Assembly: GCA_041738935.1 (NCBI GenBank)
Contig: JBGSOV010000002.1
Coordinates: 62,001 to 126,000 of the forward strand
Direction: 5' to 3'
Length of the DNA: 64,000 nt
Source: JBGSOV01 sp041738935
Lineage (GTDB): Bacteria > Patescibacteriota > Gracilibacteria > CAIRYL01 > GCA-016699755
The position numbers and the translations under genes are program-made. The notes under the pieces were generated by a model. That model searched no databases. It was not told where the DNA came from and was given only the letters and a program-made list of their open reading frames with translations. This document shows, one piece after another, positions 26,256-34,995 of this stretch (within the stretch, counting starts at the first letter, position 1; each line of letters starts with the position of its first letter).

Positions 26256-27200
26256 ATGATTCCGTATTTAAAATCACTCGTCTTATTGGCAGCAGCAGCG
26301 ATTTTTTTTGTAATCTTTTGTATAGTGCTTGCTCCCATTGCTGCCCAAGTGCAAGCTGGCGTAATCGTTTTGACTCTCACTGATTTTTTACCGCTTGCTG
26401 TTTTCTTCATCTTAACGCTCGCCTGTATTGTTTTTGCAGCGATGCTGCCGACACTTTATCTTTTTGCTACGATTCCGCTGTTTTTCCCGGTGATATTGGG
26501 TTTGTTTTTTTTCTTGGCGCCGCTCCATTTATTGCTCGTGTTCGGAGCTCCTTTTGCTGTGCTCTTTCTTATCGTCAAGCGTAATATTGCAAATCAGGTC
26601 AGACTCCATTTTAGCTCAGATATTCGTCGCCCGGTGACAACGGCATATTTGCTGTTTTTCTTTTTTGGAGCATTTGCAATCGCGCCGTTTTTTGACCAAG
26701 TCATTCGTGATAACGCCGCACCATTTTTGATGAATTTTCTGCCAGAGACTGTCGAAGTTGAAGGCGAAACAGTGTCACTCGACGATTCTATCGCGGATCT
26801 TGTCGAACAACAAATCGCTGATAATCTTGCGGTCTGTCAGGGGAATGCTGATTGTGAAGACAAATTACGAGCAGAAGTCAGTGCGCAAGTGCAGCAGCAA
26901 TTTACTGAGTCGCCTTTGTTTGCTGGCGTAGAGATTGACGACGAAACACCCGTGACGCAATTGCTCGTTACCAAAATAGTCAATGATTTAGACAATAATG
27001 CTTTTTTTACTGCGCTTCAAGAACGAGGCATTCCATCATCAGTTGTGTGGGCGATTGTAATTTTTTTACTGATTTCACCATTTACGATTTTGTTTTCGCT
27101 TGTCACCGTCCTCCTCACTTCTTTTGTGTTTGAAATCCTCAAAATTACTCGCGTCTTTCGTATTCTCAAGCAGGATGTCAAACAAGATGTTCTCCGCTGA
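26256..27200 (+). CDS. Multi-pass membrane protein of unknown function
   Basis: This 314-residue protein has about five N-terminal membrane helices, a soluble outer or inner loop (about 150-245) that is acidic and contains two Cys (CQGNADCED), then two C-terminal helices and a basic tail. I do not recognise a family. It begins 9 bp after mraY and its last 26 bases overlap tilS, so mraY, this gene and tilS look like one operon. A role in the envelope is suggested only by that context. Confidence 0.65.
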   Translation: MIPYLKSLVLLAAAAIFFVIFCIVLAPIAAQVQAGVIVLTLTDFLPLAVFFILTLACIVFAAMLPTLYLFATIPLFFPVILGLFFFLAPLHLLLVFGAPFAVLFLIVKRNIANQVRLHFSSDIRRPVTTAYLLFFFFGAFAIAPFFDQVIRDNAAPFLMNFLPETVEVEGETVSLDDSIADLVEQQIADNLAVCQGNADCEDKLRAEVSAQVQQQFTESPLFAGVEIDDETPVTQLLVTKIVNDLDNNAFFTALQERGIPSSVVWAIVIFLLISPFTILFSLVTVLLTSFVFEILKITRVFRILKQDVKQDVLR

Positions 27201-28104
27201 ACTGGCGCGATGGCTCCCTGTCAATCCGCGGATTGTGGTGGCGCTGTCGGGCGGACCAGATTCGGTTTTTTTGGCGACAGAATTAGTACGCATTCTTCCT
27301 GCTACGGACTTGGCGATTGCGCATTTTGATCACCGCTTGCGGGCAAGTTCTTCTCAGGATGCTGCATTTTGTCAGCAGTGGGCGAAAGAACACAAACTCC
27401 GCTCATTTCAATCCGAATGGCAATCACCAGAACCATCCGAAGAAAAAGCACGCACAGCGCGAAGCGCTTTTTTGCAAGACGTTGCGACTCAATTTGACGC
27501 CGATGCGATTGCACTCGGGACACATGCCGATGATGAAGCAGAAACAATCTTTTTCAATTTTCTCCGCGGCACGGGTGTGAGCGGACTTGCCGGTATTAAG
27601 CCGTTTGATGCGCAAACGCGCTTTTTTCGTCCGCTGCTTTCGCTGCGAAAACAAGAGATTCTTGATACTTTGCACGAGCGAAAATTGCCATATTGTACGG
27701 ATGAGACAAATGGCGAAGATGATTTTGACCGTAATTTTTTGCGCAATACAATCTTCCCACGATTAGAAGAACGCTTCCCAGCTTTTTCAGACCGCATCGG
27801 GCGGCAAGCACAACTTTTTCGCATGACAGAGACTTTTTTGATTGCCGAAGCTGACAAATTTTTAAAAGAACAACATCCTACCGATGCAACTGAAATTCGC
27901 GTTCGACGTGCGGATTTTGCGGCTCTCGCACCAATTATTCAGCTCGAAGTTGTCCGTCGACTTTTTACCCCCTTGGTTCCAGATCTGGCGCTTACGCAAG
28001 AATGGCAACAGTTTGTTGTGACTGCGGCGTCCGGCAAAAAAAAGCAACTGGGAAAATGGAGGGGGAGTGTTTTTTCGGAATATTTTTTTCTGCAATGGAC
28101 ATGA
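27175..28104 (+). CDS. tilS: tRNA(Ile)-lysidine synthase
   Basis: It converts the wobble C of the tRNA-Ile CAU anticodon to lysidine so that AUA is read as isoleucine. The PP-loop ATPase motif SGGPDS lies at 25-30, followed by HFDHRLR, GTHADDEAETIFFNFLRGTGVSGL and DRNFLRNTIFPRLEERFP, all typical. At 309 residues it is a short form like the Aquifex enzyme, lacking the long C-terminal part of E. coli TilS. ATG at 27175 or 27187 is possible; both overlap the upstream gene. Its stop overlaps the next ATG as ATGA (28101-28104). Confidence 0.92.
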   Translation: MSNKMFSAELARWLPVNPRIVVALSGGPDSVFLATELVRILPATDLAIAHFDHRLRASSSQDAAFCQQWAKEHKLRSFQSEWQSPEPSEEKARTARSAFLQDVATQFDADAIALGTHADDEAETIFFNFLRGTGVSGLAGIKPFDAQTRFFRPLLSLRKQEILDTLHERKLPYCTDETNGEDDFDRNFLRNTIFPRLEERFPAFSDRIGRQAQLFRMTETFLIAEADKFLKEQHPTDATEIRVRRADFAALAPIIQLEVVRRLFTPLVPDLALTQEWQQFVVTAASGKKKQLGKWRGSVFSEYFFLQWT

Positions 28105-28904
28105 ATCTTTCTGCAGCAGAAAAGGCGCGCCATTTTTTTGCTCGCTTGGGATGTGCCATTGATTCCGAAGCTTTGGTGGAATACGGTATCGTCGATTCAT
28201 CTTCAAATTCCACATTATCTCCACCCCAAAATCTACCACTTGTTCAACTTCGTGCTGGCTCAAATGGCGAATACTTGCGCAAAGCGGAAAAATGGTTGCC
28301 GCTTCTGCGACACATACCCGGAGTTCGCGCTGTGTTTGTCTGCAATTCGGTGGCGTTTGGTACTGCCGACCAAAATTCTGACATTGATATTCTGATTGTG
28401 ACAGCTGCCAATCGCATGTGGGTGGCGCGAATATTTTGTACGCTGTTTTTACAACTACTCGGTTTGCGGCGACACGGTAACAAAATTGCTGGCAGATTTT
28501 GTTTATCATTTTTTGTGAGCGAAGCGGCACTCGATTTTGAGAAAATTGCGCTTCAGCCGCACGATCCGTATTTGGCGTTTTGGGTTGCGGCTCTCTTCCC
28601 CGTTTTTGGACAAGGCGTTGCAACCAAGATTGCCGACCAAAATCGCGCATTTGTTTTGCGCACAATCGGCGCCCAAATCCGCTTTGCGCGCGCGCTTCCT
28701 GCAATTTCCGAATGTAATTCCAAACTTCAAAATATTCTTGAAGTGCTTTTTGGCAAGCGTTGGAATATATTTTTCAAAAAAATATTCTTGCCACGTGCCA
28801 TGCGCAAAAAAGCACAATTAGCGGACTCTTCTGGGATTATTCTTTCTGACGTGATGCTCAAATTTCACAACAACGACCGGCGGCGCGATTTTTTACTTGA
28901 ATAA
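28101..28904 (+). CDS. Nucleotidyltransferase-domain protein
   Basis: This 267-residue protein contains a polymerase-beta-type nucleotidyltransferase core: VFVCNSVAFGTADQNSDIDILIV (about 78-100 in total, motif S-x-x-x-G and the metal pair D94/D96 in SDIDI). The rest is helical and lacks recognised domains. The substrate is unknown; relatives modify tRNA, proteins or antibiotics. ATG at 28101 overlaps the tilS stop by four bases; ATG at 28095 is an alternative. Coupling to tilS hints at an RNA-related role but does not prove one. Confidence 0.65.
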   Translation: MNLSAAEKARHFFARLGCAIDSEALVEYGIVDSSSNSTLSPPQNLPLVQLRAGSNGEYLRKAEKWLPLLRHIPGVRAVFVCNSVAFGTADQNSDIDILIVTAANRMWVARIFCTLFLQLLGLRRHGNKIAGRFCLSFFVSEAALDFEKIALQPHDPYLAFWVAALFPVFGQGVATKIADQNRAFVLRTIGAQIRFARALPAISECNSKLQNILEVLFGKRWNIFFKKIFLPRAMRKKAQLADSSGIILSDVMLKFHNNDRRRDFLLE

Positions 28905-28932
28905 TTTTTCTTTCAGCATCCTGTTTTACCAT

Positions 28933-29295
28933 ATGAAAAAAGTAATATATACGCTTCTCGCAATTATAATTATTGGAATACTACTCGTTTTGTTATATAT
29001 ATTTGCTTTTCGTCAGATTGCGGCATTAGACAGTGTTTATGTACGATCGATTGATGTGACTGATGATGCAATCAATATTGAGGCTGATTTTGCTGGTAGC
29101 TCAATGGGCTTTGCAGGGTATAGGACTGACTTTCAAAACAAGCAGCTGCGTGTAAAAATATTGATGAGAAATGGCTTTCAATTTGGGAAATTACATTCCC
29201 CGAGTTTCTCGCTTCCTAATGATTTCAAAGATGTACAGGAAATTTATCTAGAAGGCGTCTCTCCTTCTGAGATTCGTTTACTTTGGAGTAAGTAA
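28933..29295 (+). CDS. Small membrane-anchored protein of unknown function
   Basis: This 120-residue protein has one N-terminal membrane helix (KKVIYTLLAIIIIGILLVLLYIF) and a beta-rich outer domain of about 85 residues (DSVYVRSIDVTDDAINIEAD onwards). No known family recognised. ATG at 28933 directly precedes the anchor; a longer frame from 28897 overlaps the previous gene. AT-rich compared with neighbours. Confidence 0.55.
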   Translation: MKKVIYTLLAIIIIGILLVLLYIFAFRQIAALDSVYVRSIDVTDDAINIEADFAGSSMGFAGYRTDFQNKQLRVKILMRNGFQFGKLHSPSFSLPNDFKDVQEIYLEGVSPSEIRLLWSK

Positions 29296-29374
29296 TTTTT
29301 TTACTTGAATCATCAGCCAAAACGAGGCAAACTCATTTGGCATTTTTTGCCTTCTTCTCGCTTTCTCTCCTCCC

Positions 29375-30667
29375 ATGGAATACTTACGCCGCATCTGGAA
29401 TTCGAAACAACTACGCAATCGCATTCTTTTTACAATCGGAATCATTGTTGTCTTTCGTATCGCAGCGCATATCGCTGTACCCGGAGTCGATCCGGAGTCA
29501 ATCAAAAGTCTGTTTGAAGGCGGCGGCGCGCTGGCAATTTTTGCCGCGCTCACTGGTGGCTCAATGGAAAATTTTTCCATCGTGCTGATGGGATTAGCGC
29601 CCTATATTAATGCTTCGATTATTGTGCAGCTGATGACCGTCGTCGTGCCCAAGCTCGAGCAACTGAGTAAAGAAGGCGAATCTGGTCAACGCACCATTAC
29701 GTCTTTGACACGCTGGTTGGCCTTGCCGCTGGCGCTTGCGCAAAGTTACGGAATGATTGTCCTAATCTCAAGCGGTGTTGCGGGAAGCGGGCAGTTTATC
29801 GATATCAAAGATCCAATGCAAATTATTCCGGCGATGATTACCATTTCCGCAGGAACACTGTTCCTTATGTGGCTGGGAGAACTTATCACCGAAAAGGGAA
29901 TCGGGAATGGTATTTCGCTTTTGATTTTCACCGGTATTATTTCTGCTATGCCCGGAGTCGTCGGAAACTTGGTCGCTGCTGCCGAATTTGGCAACACGAG
30001 TAAAGCGATTCCGTTTTTGCTGTTTGTGGCAGTGTCAGGAGTACTTTTGGTGATTACGGTTATTGTTATGGATGCACAACGTTCGATAACGATTATTAAC
30101 GCTTCGCGTAATACCACTGGCGAAAAATCTAGTTTACCGATTCGTTTATTGCAAGCGGGAATGATCCCAATCATCTTTGCGATTTCGATGATTACTTTCC
30201 CGAGCGTGCTTTCACAGCTTTTTGCCAATGCCGAATCCGGCTGGCTTCAATCTGCTGCCGCTTGGTGGACAAATCATTTTAATACCCAGCGCCCGACTTT
30301 TGAATATTTGGTAATGTATTTCGCGCTTATTGTCGCCTTTAGTTATTTTTACGTTTCTATCGTTTTCCGCCCCGAGCAAGTTGCCGAAAATATCCAAAAG
30401 CGTGGCGGATTTATCCCTGGTGTGCGCCCTGGTACCGAAACCGCCAATTATCTCGATTTTGTCAGTAATCGTATGAATCTGTGGGGAGGATCATTTTTGG
30501 GACTGATTGCCTTGGTGCCGATTGTATTTACCATGTTTACGACCCTTACTTCGAGCGATTTGATTATTTCTGGCTCGGGACTAATTATCGTCGTTGGTGT
30601 GGTACTCGAATTGATTCGACAAATCAATGCACAATTGATTACCCACAATTATGACAAACTCGCCTGA
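29375..30667 (+). CDS. secY: Protein translocase subunit SecY
   Basis: Central pore of the Sec translocon, 430 residues and ten membrane helices. Conserved parts: RILFTIGIIVVFRIAAHIAVPGVD, the plug/helix-2 region with GLAPYINASIIVQLMTVVVPKLEQLSKEGESGQ, and cytoplasmic loop segments KRGGFIPGVRPG and TAEYL-like TANYLD. A C/T-rich stretch ends in CTCCTCCC before the ATG. It is paired with adk as in the spc operon of most bacteria, but no ribosomal protein gene lies upstream. SecA is encoded 6 kb downstream. Confidence 0.96.
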   Translation: MEYLRRIWNSKQLRNRILFTIGIIVVFRIAAHIAVPGVDPESIKSLFEGGGALAIFAALTGGSMENFSIVLMGLAPYINASIIVQLMTVVVPKLEQLSKEGESGQRTITSLTRWLALPLALAQSYGMIVLISSGVAGSGQFIDIKDPMQIIPAMITISAGTLFLMWLGELITEKGIGNGISLLIFTGIISAMPGVVGNLVAAAEFGNTSKAIPFLLFVAVSGVLLVITVIVMDAQRSITIINASRNTTGEKSSLPIRLLQAGMIPIIFAISMITFPSVLSQLFANAESGWLQSAAAWWTNHFNTQRPTFEYLVMYFALIVAFSYFYVSIVFRPEQVAENIQKRGGFIPGVRPGTETANYLDFVSNRMNLWGGSFLGLIALVPIVFTMFTTLTSSDLIISGSGLIIVVGVVLELIRQINAQLITHNYDKLA

Positions 30668-30671
30668 TCAT

Positions 30672-31223
30672 ATGCAAAAAGACATTATTCTTTTTGGTGT
30701 GCAGGGCTCGGGAAAGGGGACACAAGCCCAACGTATTGCCAAAGAATTTGGCTATCAGATTTTTGAAGCTGGTGCCGAATTGCGCAAGATTCGCGAAAGC
30801 GATACTGATTTGGGCAAGCTCGTCAAAAGTATTATCGACAAAGGTGACCTTGTGCCAAATGAAATCGTGATGGAAATCGTAGCAGAGTTTTTGCGCAATA
30901 TTTCTGCCGATACAAAGGTGATTTTTGATGGCTTGCCACGGAGCATGCTACAAAAAGAATCGCTCGATGACTTGCTCAATGCTGCAAATCGAGACGCAGT
31001 CTGTCTTTTTTTAGAACTGCCACGTGATATCGCTATTGAGCGGATGCAAGAGCGCGGTCGTGCTGACGATACTGACGCAGTTATCAAAACTCGAATTGAC
31101 AATTTTGAAGCTCAGACGATGCCGGTTATTCAAACATATGCTGACCAATCAACGCTCTTTTGTATTAATGGAAATCAGCCAATCGAAAAAGTCACCGCGG
31201 ATATTTTTGCAATTCTTCGCTAA
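30672..31223 (+). CDS. adk: Adenylate kinase
   Basis: It interconverts AMP, ADP and ATP. The 183-residue short form has P-loop GVQGSGKGT (9-17), DGLPRSM, and a reduced LID with ERGRADDTDAVIKTRID, without the Cys4 zinc site of long forms. ATG at 30672, four bases after the secY stop, gives the standard start MQKDIILFG; ATG at 30651 lies inside secY. The secY-adk order is the classical one. Confidence 0.93.
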   Translation: MQKDIILFGVQGSGKGTQAQRIAKEFGYQIFEAGAELRKIRESDTDLGKLVKSIIDKGDLVPNEIVMEIVAEFLRNISADTKVIFDGLPRSMLQKESLDDLLNAANRDAVCLFLELPRDIAIERMQERGRADDTDAVIKTRIDNFEAQTMPVIQTYADQSTLFCINGNQPIEKVTADIFAILR

Positions 31224-31249
31224 GTTTTCTCAATTCTAAGCACTCCCTA

Positions 31250-31801
31250 TTATTCGCAGCAACAGCCAGATGGTTTGTGATGTTTTGTGGTGGGTATTTT
31301 TTGACTTGGCGTGTAACAGCTTTTTTGAACGGCTGACATTTTGCCACCTGCTCCATTGATGGTGGCAAGTTTTTCTTGCAATGTCGTATCACAATCAAAA
31401 ACCACAGTCCGCTTGCGCACATCAATAATGCGTTCAAACGAGAAGATGCGTCTCGAAATGGGCACAAATAAAAACTTTTGTGTGACAGTAAGTGCGCTCA
31501 TAATTTTGAGATCTGGTACAAACTGAATATCGGAAATCATACCCAAGGAATCGCCTTTTGCAGTTTTGGCAGCAAATTCCAACCAATTCTCTCCTTGTCG
31601 TGGTGATGATTCATCAGAATAAGTTTCTGTTTTGGTATCTTGAAAAAAAATATGTTCACCAGCAAAAAACTTCCGTGTATGAGTTTGCACACCAGCAAAC
31701 TTACCGGTTTCGGTAAAAAACAGCACGGCGCTGATGGTACCGATTTCTTGGTTATTATAAAGAAGCGGTTTTCCCAGAAGAGATTGTACGCTGATGCCCA
31801 T
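31250..31801 (-). CDS. PRC-barrel domain protein with Cys-rich tail
   Basis: This 183-residue protein contains two PRC-barrel-like repeats: SVQSLLGKPLLYNNQEIGTISAVLF at the N-terminus and GDSLGMISDIQFVPDLKIMS in the middle. PRC barrels occur in RNA-processing (RimM) and photosynthetic or sporulation proteins and often regulate or bind partners. The C-terminal 40 residues are basic and end in SGCCCE, three adjacent Cys that could bind metal or a thiol partner. ATG at 31801 is chosen over a TTG at 31837. It is convergent with adk. Confidence 0.65.
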   Translation of the reverse strand: MGISVQSLLGKPLLYNNQEIGTISAVLFFTETGKFAGVQTHTRKFFAGEHIFFQDTKTETYSDESSPRQGENWLEFAAKTAKGDSLGMISDIQFVPDLKIMSALTVTQKFLFVPISRRIFSFERIIDVRKRTVVFDCDTTLQEKLATINGAGGKMSAVQKSCYTPSQKIPTTKHHKPSGCCCE

Positions 31802-31932
31802 TGCCCACAGTATGCATATTCTCACTTTATCTTGCAATTTTTTTGCAACTAATGAAAAATAGGGAGGCTCAAAAGTTGTTTGCTTACCTTTTTAAAAGCG
31901 AGCTTCAGTACCAGAGAGCAATTACATGACGT

Positions 31933-32008
31933 CGGGGCATAGCTCAGTTGGTAGAGTGCGCGGTTTGGGACCGTGAGGTCGCAGGTTCGAGCCCTGCTGC
32001 CCCGACCA
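31933..32008 (+). tRNA. tRNA-Pro (anticodon TGG)
   Basis: A 76-base cloverleaf with encoded CCA. Acceptor stem CGGGGCA (31933-31939) pairs with TGCCCCG (31998-32004), discriminator A, then CCA. The anticodon arm CGCGG-TTTGGGA-CCGTG gives anticodon TGG. The T arm GCAGG-TTCGAGC-CCTGC is standard and the D arm contains AGCTCAGTTGGTAGAGT. Confidence 0.97.
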
Positions 32009-32221
32009 CTCTTTGTTTCAGAAGCACGCGTGTCGTATCTCTCCTCTCTAATATCCTTGCATGATTTTCGCTTGTTCTTTTTGCTGACACTTCTGCATGT
32101 AGCTGATTACTGTTTGTTTTCAATAATGGTGAAAAGTACCGAGTTTTTTCTGAGCAATCCTTTCCAGATTTGCTATTCACTTTCCAAAACGTCAAAATCT
32201 AATCGATTTTTTAATATTCAA

Positions 32222-34879
32222 ATGTCACGATTTCTCCCTCTTGGTGTCTTTGTCGGGTTTCTTTTGCTCTTGCCGCTGCAAACTTTTGCTCAGCAACCAG
32301 TTGTTTTTAGCGATATCGCCGGCACAAATGCTCGCACGGCAGTCGAGTTTTTGCACGACAAAAAGATTGTCGAAGGTTTTGCTGATGGTTCGTTCCTTCC
32401 TGATAAGTCCATTACACGTGCCGAATTTCTCAAGATCGTGCTCAAGTCCAAGTCCGACATTGCTGCCGATTGTGATGCAAAGAAGACATTTACCGATGTT
32501 ACGGGCGAAGATTGGTTTTTTCCATTTGTGTGTGCCGCTGTAAACAGTGATATTATTCAAGGATACGCTGATGATACTTTTCGTCCGCATGACAATATCA
32601 ATTTTCGCGATGCAGCCAAAATTGTCGCCAAGGTAAACGAATTGGTAATCACTGACAAAAATACTGCTGATTGGTCGGCTCCATTTACTGATGCGATTAA
32701 ACGTGAGCGCGTTTTACCTGGTTCTATCAGTGATTCTGCTGCACTTCTTACCCGTGGCGAAATGGCGCAAATGGTTTGGGGAATTAGCACTGGTAACGAA
32801 GTAACCAACGATTCTCTGGGCGAATTGCCGCGCATCGCTAGTTGCGACGAGTTGGGGGCACAATTACACAAATTTGAGCAGCGCAATGCGAATGGCGGGC
32901 GTCCAGCTTTTGGCAGAGCAGGCGAAATGATTGTTGATGACATGGCAATGGACAGAGCAGAGACAGAAATCTTGCCGACCTTGAGTGCAGAAAGCGATAA
33001 GGCCGCTGATGATTTTTCAGGTACAAATGTGCAAGAAGAAGGTGTCGATGAAGCGGATATCGTCAAAAATGACGGTTCGCATATTTTTCTCGTCAAAAAT
33101 AATACGCTCCGAATTATTCGCGCCTATCCTGCCGATCAACTGAGACAAGAAGCGATAATTACTTTGAGTGACAGCCAGATTACTCCGCAAGAATTATTCT
33201 TGGACAACAACACATTGACTGTTATTGGATCACACCAGCAAGCCTGGGAAAATCCGGGCAAACCAGTGCCGATGATGGAGGATTTTGCGCCAAGCGACCG
33301 CATGATTATGCCGCCGTACTGGTCACAACCGCAGCAAACAACGGTGATTGTCTATGATATTACTGACCGAGCGAATCCAAAAAAGCTGCGTTCGGTCACC
33401 ATCGATGGCAGCTATCTGTCTGCGCGTCGGATTGATGAGACGGTTTTTGTTGCAACTTCGCGTTATAATCAAATCTACGGACTTCCGCAGCCTTTTGACC
33501 CCGAGCCATTTTTGCCAATGATGGAAGACAGCGCATTTGTTGACATGCCCACAAAAATTGGCTGTGCAGATTTTCGTTATGTTCCTAATTTTTCTAGCAA
33601 TTCGACACTCATTGTAACTGGCATCCCAACGAACAATCTTGGCAAACAAGCCTTTCGCGAAGTCGTGCTTGGCGCAGGTGAAAGCGTCTATGCGTCTCTC
33701 AAAAACATGTTTGTGACGCATACGACGTGGGGAGAAAATTTTCTCGATAATGGCACTGATTCTGGCTGGTTTAACGAAGAACAAACCGAAGTCTATCGTT
33801 TTGCACTTGCTCCTGATTCCGTCACATTTACCGGCAAAACCGAAGCCCGCGGACGCGTCCTCAATCAATTTGCTATGAGCGAATTTGACGTCTATTTTCG
33901 TATTGCCACGCAAGCCGGTGATGCGTGGGGAAATAACCTTTCTGAAACGCTCGTAACGATTTTTGACAAAGACCTCAAACAAACCGGCGTTATCGACAAA
34001 ATTGCTCCGGGTGAGAATATCAAGTCAGCGCGTTTTATCGGCAATCGCGCGTTTTTGGTGACTTTCAAAACCGTTGATCCGCTCTTTGTTATCGACCTTT
34101 CTCCTACGAATCCAACTATTCTTGGCAAACTCAAAATCCCTGGTTGGTCGGATTATTTGCATCCATGGGACGAAAATCACCTGATCGGCTTTGGCAAAGA
34201 AGTTGACGAATCAATCGATGCCGACAAAGTCCATTCTGATTCTGCCGTCTATTACACCGCAGTTTTGGGCATGAAAATCGCAATCTTTGATATTTCGGAC
34301 GTGGCAAATCCTAAAGAAATTCACAAACAAATTATTGGCAATCGCGGCACAACGAGCGAAGTTCTCACAAATCACAAAGCGCTTTTGGTTGATACAGAAA
34401 AAGGAATTATTGGTTTTCCAATCACTATCACCGAAAACAAGAATGGCAAAGTCGGCTCTGATGCCGATATTCAAACGACTTTTGCTGGTGCGCAAGTGTA
34501 TGACGTCAGCCTTGCCGATGGGTTTTCGCTTCGCGGTGAAGTAAGCCATTACGAAGATGATGGCATCTATCAAAAATCCGGTGAATATTTCTATGGAGAT
34601 CCCGACCTCAATATTCAGCGGATTATTTATATCGGCGAAAACTTCTATTCGATTTCACCAAACATCATCAAGGCGCTCAATTGGCAAAATCTGGGCGTGC
34701 TCAAGACGCTTATGCTCGATAAACGTACCTGCGAACAAATCGGTACAGAAAACGAATGCAGCTCGCGCAGTGATTGCACGGCAGTGTTTCAAACATTTGA
34801 AGAATGTCGGCGTAACTTTGGTGAAGAGGTTGTCTGCGAAGGCGAACCACAATTCGCTCGCTGCGAAGCGGCAAAATAA
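32222..34879 (+). CDS. Secreted SLH-domain beta-propeller protein
   Basis: This 885-residue exported protein has a signal peptide ending at TFAQQ (about 23) and about three S-layer homology motifs (about 28-190): FSDIAGTNARTAVEFLHDKKIVEGFADGSFLPD in parts, FTDVTGEDWFFPFVCAAV and a third near ADWSAPFTDAIKRE. A long beta-propeller domain of the PF09826 type follows, opened by EGVDEADIVKNDGSHIF and repeated YDITDRANPKKL / FDISDVANPKEI blades. A C-terminal knot of seven Cys (about 838-882) closes it. ATG at 32222 begins the signal peptide; an upstream extension would overlap the tRNA. SLH motifs suggest non-covalent anchoring in the cell wall. Function of this propeller family is unknown. Confidence 0.85.
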   Translation: MSRFLPLGVFVGFLLLLPLQTFAQQPVVFSDIAGTNARTAVEFLHDKKIVEGFADGSFLPDKSITRAEFLKIVLKSKSDIAADCDAKKTFTDVTGEDWFFPFVCAAVNSDIIQGYADDTFRPHDNINFRDAAKIVAKVNELVITDKNTADWSAPFTDAIKRERVLPGSISDSAALLTRGEMAQMVWGISTGNEVTNDSLGELPRIASCDELGAQLHKFEQRNANGGRPAFGRAGEMIVDDMAMDRAETEILPTLSAESDKAADDFSGTNVQEEGVDEADIVKNDGSHIFLVKNNTLRIIRAYPADQLRQEAIITLSDSQITPQELFLDNNTLTVIGSHQQAWENPGKPVPMMEDFAPSDRMIMPPYWSQPQQTTVIVYDITDRANPKKLRSVTIDGSYLSARRIDETVFVATSRYNQIYGLPQPFDPEPFLPMMEDSAFVDMPTKIGCADFRYVPNFSSNSTLIVTGIPTNNLGKQAFREVVLGAGESVYASLKNMFVTHTTWGENFLDNGTDSGWFNEEQTEVYRFALAPDSVTFTGKTEARGRVLNQFAMSEFDVYFRIATQAGDAWGNNLSETLVTIFDKDLKQTGVIDKIAPGENIKSARFIGNRAFLVTFKTVDPLFVIDLSPTNPTILGKLKIPGWSDYLHPWDENHLIGFGKEVDESIDADKVHSDSAVYYTAVLGMKIAIFDISDVANPKEIHKQIIGNRGTTSEVLTNHKALLVDTEKGIIGFPITITENKNGKVGSDADIQTTFAGAQVYDVSLADGFSLRGEVSHYEDDGIYQKSGEYFYGDPDLNIQRIIYIGENFYSISPNIIKALNWQNLGVLKTLMLDKRTCEQIGTENECSSRSDCTAVFQTFEECRRNFGEEVVCEGEPQFARCEAAK

Positions 34880-34910
34880 TCATCGGTTAGCTTTTTACTT
34901 CCGATTATTA

Positions 34911-34941
34911 ATACAGCGGCTCAGTTGAGCCGCTGTATCTT
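34911..34941 (+). terminator. Intrinsic terminator of the SLH beta-propeller gene
   Basis: A perfect 13-bp stem, ATACAGCGGCTCA (34911-34923) with TGAGCCGCTGTAT (34926-34938), has a 2-base gap as loop and is followed by CTTT. It lies 32 bp past the stop. Confidence 0.82.
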
Positions 34942-34995
34942 TGCAAATAACGATTCAAAATTTGTTTGGCAAGATTTATTCCGCTAGACTTCCTC

